Shown here piece after piece: positions 53,268 to 64,000 of a stretch of DNA of 64,000 nucleotides (position 1 is the first letter of the stretch; the number at the start of each line of letters is the position of its first letter). The notes below the pieces were generated by a model. That model searched no databases and was not told where the DNA came from. It was given only the letters and a program-made list of their open reading frames with translations. Source of the stretch: Aeromonas salmonicida subsp. salmonicida (lineage in GTDB: Bacteria > Pseudomonadota > Gammaproteobacteria > Enterobacterales > Aeromonadaceae); assembly GCF_001643305.1 (NCBI RefSeq), contig NZ_LSGW01000047.1:140747-204746 (forward strand). The letters are read 5' to 3'. A program made the position numbers and the translations under genes.

Positions 53268-55715
53268 CTAGAGCAGCCCCTGACCGAGCCCACGCAGACG
53301 ATCGCTCAGGGTGCCCGCCAGCAATTGACGCTGCATTCCCTGCCCCGCCAGCGTCACCAGCAGGGCGCCCAGCAAGGGCAAGCCGCCCCAGATGGCCCAG
53401 TGGAACTGCCACTGCCCCTCAAACCACCACCATTGCAGACCGAAGGAACATAGCTCGACCACCATGGCGGCGCACAGCCCCGCCAGCAGGCCACTGGCAA
53501 CAAGCTCCCAGCGCAGCATCTTCTTGAGCAGGTCGCTGCTGGCCCCCAGGGTGCGCATCAGCAACAGCTCGCGACGGCGGTGGGCCATGCTGGCCTGGGT
53601 CTGGGTCAGCAACACCAGCAGGGCAGCCACCGTCACCAGACCCAGCATCAGACCGAGTGCCCGGCTCACCTGATCAGACACAGCCGTCAGCCGCACTATC
53701 AGATCGTCTACATCGATGAGACTCACGGTGGGATGACGACGGATGATCTCCACCTCTGCCGCTCGGCCCTGCTCCGGCAGGCGATAGCTGCCAAGCCAGG
53801 TCTGGGAGAAAGAGGCCAGCATGTCAGGGGAGAAGATCATGTAGAAATTGGGCCGCATGTTGTCCCACTTGATGGCCCGCAAACTGGTGACCTGCGCCTT
53901 GAAGCTGCGCCCCTCTATGGTGAAGCCCAGAGTATCGCCGAGCGCTATGTCGAGTCGCTTGGCCAGGTCCTGGTCCACCGACACCTGGCCGGGCCCATCC
54001 AGCCAGCGTCCATCGGTCAGACGATTGTCTGGCGGCAGGCTGGCCGTGGTGGTGAAGTTGAGTTCACGGTTCACCCCTTCCCGCCCATCCTCGTCGTTGT
54101 CTCGCACCGCCTCGCTGGCGATGCTGACCAGCCGGCCCCGAACCATGGGATAGAAATCCGAGGTCAGGGCACCCGCCTGGCGCAACTCGGTGAGGATCCC
54201 TTCCCGCTCGTGATCGGCCACGTTGACCAGGAAGCGGTTGGGCGCATCCACCGGCAAGCGGGCGGAAAACTCGTCGAGCAGGTCAACCCGTGCCGCCCAC
54301 AGCAGGCCAAACAGCATGAGCGCCAGCGCAAAGCCAGCCAGCTGGAACAGGCCGCTGCCACGCTCGCGGGAGAGGTGATTGATGGCAAGGCGCAGCGCAT
54401 GGGGCCCCTTGACCCGACGACCAAGCCGCAGCAGCAGGGAAGCGATCTGCGCCAGCAGCCCCATCAGCAAGCCCATGCCACCGATCAGTCCCAACGCCAG
54501 GGTCGCATCCGAGGTAAAGCCCCACACCAGACCAAACAGCCCCAGCAAACCGACCGGCAACGCCAGCCAAGGCGGGATCCCAGCCTCCAGCTCACGACGC
54601 AGCACCCGCAGTGGCGGTACCTTCAGCAGGCGCAGGAAGGGCACGAAGGCCAGCAGCAGTGTGATGAAGAAGGCGACCGCCAGACCGAGGGCAAAGGGTC
54701 GCCAGGACGGCGGTGGCAGATCGGCCGGCAGCAGATTGCCCAGCAGATGCAGGGTCAGCCACTGCATGGCACTGCCCGCCACCAGACCGAGCAGGGCACC
54801 GACCAGGGTCAGTGACAGCAGCAGTGAGCCCATCAGTTGCCAGAGCGTACGGCGGGACGCCCCCAGCGTCTTGAGCAGTGCCACCATATTGGTCTGCCGC
54901 TCGGCGAAGTGGCGCACCGCTATGCCCATGGCCAGCGCCCCCAGCAGCACCCCTGCCAGGGAGGCGAGCCGGAAAAAGCGCTCGGCATTGGCCAGCGAGC
55001 GACCCACCTGGGAACCCTGATCGTCCGGCTTGATCAGTTTCTGTCCCGCTTTTAGTTTGGGTTTGAGCCAGCGCTCATAGCTGGCTACGTCCTCGCGCGC
55101 TCCTTTGAACAGGTAACGCCACTGCTGGCGGCTGCCCGGCAGCAGGGCGCCGGTCGCCTCGATATCATCACTGTGGATCAGCGCCCTTGGCGCCAGCAGG
55201 AAGGGGCTGAAGCCCTGATCCGGCTCCTGACCCAGCACTCCTGCCACCTTGAGGAGGGTATTGCCCACCTCCAGCTCATCTCCAATTTTTGCCTCCAGCA
55301 ATTGCATCACACGGGCCGAGAGCCAGATCTCGCCCGGGGCCGGTGCACGCTGGGGAGTCAGCTCCAGCTTGCCATAGAAGGGAAACTCGCTCGGCACGGC
55401 GCGGATGGAGGCCAGCTGCAGCGCATCGCCATGAAACAGCATGCTGTTGAAGCTGACCGTCGTCTGCACGGAGAGGCCCGCTTTTTCTGCCTGCTTGAGC
55501 CAGTCAGCTGGCGCAGGTGTGGCCGAGCGCAGCGCCTGGTCGGCACCGATAAAGTCGCGCCCCGATGCCTTGAGTCCGGCATCCAGTCTGTCCGCCACCA
55601 GAGCCACGCTCAGCACGCAGGCCACACTCAGCGCCAGTGCCAGCACGAACCAGCGCAACTCGCCGTTGAAGCCTTCTCGCCGCAACAGGCGCAATCCCAA
55701 TCGCCACTGCATCAT
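53268..55715 (-). CDS. ybbP: YbbP-type MacB/FtsX-like ABC permease
   Basis: An 815-residue inner-membrane permease with two FtsX-like cores (about residues 260-390 and 700-800) and large periplasmic segments. The first helix is at about 20-42 (WFVLALALSVACVLSVALVA); NMVALLKTLGASRRTLW and ELLLMRTLGASSDLLKK are the coupling regions typical of these permeases. It pairs with the YbbA ATPase 54 nt upstream on the same strand. Together with the divergent tesA this is the conserved tesA/ybbA/ybbP block; the complex has been proposed to extract hydrophobic compounds for TesA. The length is near that of E. coli YbbP. Confidence 0.92.
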   Translation of the reverse strand: MMQWRLGLRLLRREGFNGELRWFVLALALSVACVLSVALVADRLDAGLKASGRDFIGADQALRSATPAPADWLKQAEKAGLSVQTTVSFNSMLFHGDALQLASIRAVPSEFPFYGKLELTPQRAPAPGEIWLSARVMQLLEAKIGDELEVGNTLLKVAGVLGQEPDQGFSPFLLAPRALIHSDDIEATGALLPGSRQQWRYLFKGAREDVASYERWLKPKLKAGQKLIKPDDQGSQVGRSLANAERFFRLASLAGVLLGALAMGIAVRHFAERQTNMVALLKTLGASRRTLWQLMGSLLLSLTLVGALLGLVAGSAMQWLTLHLLGNLLPADLPPPSWRPFALGLAVAFFITLLLAFVPFLRLLKVPPLRVLRRELEAGIPPWLALPVGLLGLFGLVWGFTSDATLALGLIGGMGLLMGLLAQIASLLLRLGRRVKGPHALRLAINHLSRERGSGLFQLAGFALALMLFGLLWAARVDLLDEFSARLPVDAPNRFLVNVADHEREGILTELRQAGALTSDFYPMVRGRLVSIASEAVRDNDEDGREGVNRELNFTTTASLPPDNRLTDGRWLDGPGQVSVDQDLAKRLDIALGDTLGFTIEGRSFKAQVTSLRAIKWDNMRPNFYMIFSPDMLASFSQTWLGSYRLPEQGRAAEVEIIRRHPTVSLIDVDDLIVRLTAVSDQVSRALGLMLGLVTVAALLVLLTQTQASMAHRRRELLLMRTLGASSDLLKKMLRWELVASGLLAGLCAAMVVELCSFGLQWWWFEGQWQFHWAIWGGLPLLGALLVTLAGQGMQRQLLAGTLSDRLRGLGQGLL

Positions 55716-55769
55716 GCGTCACCACTCCCGTTCAATCGGCCAACCTTGCAGTCATATCCAGGCATTCTC

Positions 55770-56468
55770 TTATGCACGCTGCACCTCATGTTGTTCGACC
55801 TCCAGTCGTCCTGCCGCCATCACCAGTTGCCGCTGGCAACGCTGGGCCAAGTCGTGATCATGGGTGACCACCACGAGGGTGGTGCCATATTCACGATTGA
55901 GCTGGAACAAAAGTTCGATCACTGTCTCGCCGGTCTTGCTGTCGAGATTGCCGGTCGGTTCATCAGCCAGCAGCAGGCTGGGACGGGTCATGAAGGCGCG
56001 CGCTATGGCAACCCGCTGCTGCTCACCGCCAGAGAGGCGCGGTGGCAGATGGTGGAGACGTTCGCTGAGCCCCACCGCCGCCAACAGCTCGCGGGCTCTG
56101 GGCTCGCAGCGGGTCTCGCCACGCAATTCGGCTGGCAACATCACATTCTCAAGCGCACTCAGGGTAGGCAACAGCAGGAAGGACTGGAAGATAAAGCCGA
56201 CCTGCTCGGCACGCAGGCGGGCACGGCCCTCCTCGTCCAGCTGCACCAGCGACTGCCCGAGGATCTCGATATCCCCCTCGCTCGGCAGATCCAGGCCAGC
56301 CAGCAACCCCAGCAGGGTAGACTTGCCCGAGCCTGAGGCGCCGACCAGCGCCAGTGTCTCGCCGGTATTGACTTGCAGGTCGATCCCTTCAAGGATGGTG
56401 AGGCTTTCCTGGCCCAGGCTAACGGTTTTGCCCAGGCCCTTGACGACAATAATGGGAGTTGAATTCAT
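55770..56468 (-). CDS. ybbA: YbbA-type ABC transporter ATPase
   Basis: A 232-residue LolD/MacB-class ATPase: Walker A GASGSGKST, signature RLSGGEQQRVAIARAF, Walker B LLLADEPTGNLD, H-loop VVTHDHDLAQ. It energises YbbP. The start ATG on the minus strand is at 56468 within a CATG that also holds the tesA start on the plus strand; its ribosome site (AGGAAA) lies inside tesA coding sequence. Confidence 0.95.
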   Translation of the reverse strand: MNSTPIIVVKGLGKTVSLGQESLTILEGIDLQVNTGETLALVGASGSGKSTLLGLLAGLDLPSEGDIEILGQSLVQLDEEGRARLRAEQVGFIFQSFLLLPTLSALENVMLPAELRGETRCEPRARELLAAVGLSERLHHLPPRLSGGEQQRVAIARAFMTRPSLLLADEPTGNLDSKTGETVIELLFQLNREYGTTLVVVTHDHDLAQRCQRQLVMAAGRLEVEQHEVQRA

Positions 56469-57066
56469 GACGCGTTTCCTGTTCGCCTTATGTTGCCTGG
56501 TTTCATCGGTACAGGCACAAACCCTGATGGTATTGGGTGACAGCCTGAGTGCAGGTTATCAGATGCCGGCGGAGCAGAGCTGGCCTGCCCTGCTCAACCA
56601 GAAATGGCAGCAGCAAGGGGGCGAGCATCAGCTTATCAATGCCAGCATCAGTGGTGAAACAACGCAAGGGGCCCTGGCCCGCCTGCCCGCTCTGCTCAAG
56701 GAGCATCAACCGGACTGGGTACTGATTGAGCTGGGAGGCAACGACGGTTTGCGAGGGTTCGCCCCCGCCATCACCCGTGACAATCTGGCCAGGATGGTGG
56801 CGTTGACCAAGGAGCTGCAGGTCAAGACAGTGCTGACCCAAATCCAGCTGCCCCGCAATTACGGGGCCCGCTACCTGCGCCAGTTCGAGCAGATCTTTCC
56901 GGAGCTGGCCGCCGCCAATGCGCTGCCACTGATGCCCTTCTTCATGGATGATATTGCGTTGCGCCCTGAACTCATGATGAACGATGGCATCCACCCCACG
57001 GCGGCGGCCCAGCCGCTGATCCGCGACCGTGTGGCCAGCTTTATCGAGCCCCTCTTGACCCAATAA
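56467..57066 (+). CDS. tesA: Multifunctional lysophospholipase/thioesterase TesA
   Basis: A 199-residue periplasmic SGNH hydrolase acting on acyl-CoA, lysophospholipids and esters. The signal peptide MTRFLFALCCLVSSVQA precedes block I VLGDSLSAGY (Ser nucleophile), block II ISGETTQG, block III GGNDGLRG and the C-terminal DGIHP with catalytic Asp and His. The length fits E. coli TesA. The ribosome site GGGAG, eight bases upstream, lies inside ybbA coding sequence. A bidirectional terminator follows. Confidence 0.96.
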   Translation: MTRFLFALCCLVSSVQAQTLMVLGDSLSAGYQMPAEQSWPALLNQKWQQQGGEHQLINASISGETTQGALARLPALLKEHQPDWVLIELGGNDGLRGFAPAITRDNLARMVALTKELQVKTVLTQIQLPRNYGARYLRQFEQIFPELAAANALPLMPFFMDDIALRPELMMNDGIHPTAAAQPLIRDRVASFIEPLLTQ

Positions 57067-57112
57067 TGCCCCCAGTATCCCCCTATACGCACTATCGGGC
57101 CCTGTCGGCCCA

Positions 57113-57146
57113 AAACAAAGATCCCGCCGAAGCGGGATCTTTGTTT
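57113..57146. terminator. Bidirectional terminator between tesA and cheV
   Basis: Fifteen-base stem AAACAAAGATCCCGC / GCGGGATCTTTGTTT with a CGAA loop. Confidence 0.92.
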
Positions 57147-57155
57147 CCATGACCA

Positions 57156-58100
57156 TCAGCGTTCCAGTATCTGGCGCAGCCGCTCCTGTCCCACCCCGAC
57201 CAGCAGGTCCGGCTGGAATTTGGAGATAAAGCGGTCACACCCCACCTTCTTGACCATGGCCTCGTTGAAGTTGCCGCTCAGGGAGGTATTGAGCGTAATG
57301 AAGAGATCCGACATGCGGGCATCGCTGCGGATCTCGTGGGTCAGGCGATAGCCATCCATCTCCGGCATCTCGGCATCCGTGATCATCAGCAAGATTTCGT
57401 CGGTCACCTTCTTGCCCGCATCGCACCAGCCCTTGAGCAGATTGAGCGCCTCCAGGCCATCCTGGCATTCGATTACCTCCAGGCCAAGCTGGGCAAGGGT
57501 TTCTCGCACCAGATTGCGGGCCGTACTGGAGTCATCGACGATGAGCACCTTGCGACCATTCATCTGCGGCAATATGGCCAGGTCCAGCACCTCTTCCGAG
57601 ATGCGGATGTCGTAAGTAATGATCTCGGCCAGCACCTTCTCCACGTCGATGATCTCGACAATCTGGTCGACGCCATCTTCGGGTACCCGGGTAATGGCCG
57701 TCAGATAGTTCGCCCGCCCGGCGGAGCGCGGGGGGGGCAAAATATCCTTCCAGGTCATGTTGACGATGTGGGCTACCTGCCCCACCAGAAAGCCCTGAAT
57801 GGTGCGGTTGTATTCGGTGATGATGAGGTTGGACTCGCTGTCGATGGGCATGGCGCGCATGCCAATGGCGCTGCGCAGGTTGATCACGGGGATAGAAGTG
57901 CCACGGATGTTGGCCACCCCGCTGATGTTGTGGTGCGCCCCCGGCATTTTGTTGAGATGGGGCAGCTTGACCACTTCCCTCACCTTGAAGACGTTGATAG
58001 CAAACAGTTGTCGGGATCCCAAACGGAACATCAACAACTCCAGACGGTTCTCCCCTACCAGCTGGGTACGTTGATCCACTGAATCCAATATGCTCGCCAT
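57156..58100 (-). CDS. cheV: Chemotaxis coupling protein CheV
   Basis: A 314-residue fusion of an N-terminal CheW-like coupling domain (about 10-165) and a C-terminal receiver domain (about 185-310). The receiver carries the acidic pair in VLIVDDSSTARN, the phospho-acceptor Asp in MITDAEMPEMDG and the Lys in RFISKFQPD. It couples chemoreceptors to CheA and can be phosphorylated for adaptation. The receptor at 18385 could be one partner. It is monocistronic, ending at a bidirectional terminator. The 326-nt region 58101-58426 upstream holds no gene I trust. Confidence 0.96.
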   Translation of the reverse strand: MASILDSVDQRTQLVGENRLELLMFRLGSRQLFAINVFKVREVVKLPHLNKMPGAHHNISGVANIRGTSIPVINLRSAIGMRAMPIDSESNLIITEYNRTIQGFLVGQVAHIVNMTWKDILPPPRSAGRANYLTAITRVPEDGVDQIVEIIDVEKVLAEIITYDIRISEEVLDLAILPQMNGRKVLIVDDSSTARNLVRETLAQLGLEVIECQDGLEALNLLKGWCDAGKKVTDEILLMITDAEMPEMDGYRLTHEIRSDARMSDLFITLNTSLSGNFNEAMVKKVGCDRFISKFQPDLLVGVGQERLRQILER

Positions 58101-58376
58101 ATAAAGCCCTTACGTCCGTTGCCCGAGTCTCGCCATAGTATAGAAGGGTCAGAATCCCAACACGACCCGTATTCTTATCCTATGTCGGCCAGATGATGAC
58201 GGAACTTGATGAAAAAAATCGAGAATCGGCTCAAAGCCGGTCTCTCCCCACACTTGTCAGCAGCCAAATGGCTGACCCGCAGCCCTTTCGGCCCCGGGTG
58301 TGGGCCAGACTTTTACGATGCGCAGCCGAATCCCCGGCCATCACCGCCAGTGGATACACTTTCCGTTGGCCAGACA

Positions 58377-58408
58377 TAAAAAAAGCGGCAGATTGCTCTG
58401 CCGCTTTT
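58377..58408 (-). terminator. Terminator of the RTX adhesin gene
   Basis: Twelve-base stem AAAAGCGGCAGA / TCTGCCGCTTTT with a TTGC loop. A-rich sequence on the plus strand gives the U tract for the minus transcript, 19 nt past the stop. Confidence 0.9.
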
Positions 58409-58426
58409 GACTAACTTCAAACCGGA

Positions 58427-64000
<5,574 letters not shown>

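Noticed and set aside
53580..54815. Open frame of 411 codons antisense to ybbP
   Set aside because: Low-complexity Gln/His/Arg composition opposite a certain permease.
58193..58414. Small open frame of 73 codons upstream of the adhesin terminator
   Set aside because: No convincing ribosome site, no family resemblance and its end runs into the terminator hairpin.

Overview
The window looks like a chromosomal segment of an Aeromonas species. The 425-residue proline iminopeptidase at 38630-39907 closely resembles the Aeromonas enzyme as I remember it. A three-module chitinase, a GlyGly-CTERM nuclease, an InhA/PrtV-type protease and a TtpC/TonB2 energy-transduction operon all fit an aquatic gammaproteobacterium. 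All calls rest on reading the sequence and on recalled family knowledge; no search was run.

Layout. 1-1401: two oligopeptide ABC permease genes (yejE cut by the window edge, yejB frameshifted). 2148-9888: a TonB-dependent receptor followed by a six-gene TonB2-type operon (DUF3450, ttpC, exbB, exbD, tonB, TPR protein). 10184-15858: convergent chitinase, then a divergent extracellular nuclease. 15996-18110: four tRNA-Ala genes and gltX. 18385-21763: chemoreceptor, OapA-like protein, cold-shock protein. 22054-22685: five tRNA-Gly genes plus one decayed copy. 22875-29669: orn, the rsgA-psd-small-gene operon, lipoproteins, a PAS/GGDEF/EAL protein and rraB. 30090-32715: M6 metalloprotease, tRNA-Phe and tRNA-Asn. 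32761-38067: a choline-to-betaine locus (BCCT transporter, betA, betB, betI) in visible decay. 38630-43567: proline iminopeptidase and a full-length ABCC-like ABC transporter. 43621-50338: ygdI-like lipoprotein, ynjE, glsA, yggL, trmB, M28 peptidase and a broken aminotransferase. 50425-58100: EAL protein, yfcH-type epimerase, ybbP/ybbA/tesA and cheV. 58427-64000: the C-terminal 1857 residues of a giant RTX adhesin that runs off the right edge.

How the parts fit. The TBDR/TonB2 block is a self-contained uptake machine: ExbB/ExbD and TtpC use the proton gradient to energise TonB, which drives outer-membrane import. The chitinase, nuclease and M6 protease are exported degradative enzymes. Two c-di-GMP-type proteins, a chemoreceptor, CheV and the adhesin connect to the motile/attached lifestyle. 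Four loci are disrupted: yejB (1-nt frameshift), betA (7-bp tandem duplication), betI (about 290-bp internal deletion) and the aminotransferase (about 10-bp deletion). That density in 64 kb suggests a lineage undergoing gene decay, as known for A. salmonicida, although a sequencing error cannot be excluded for the single-base case.
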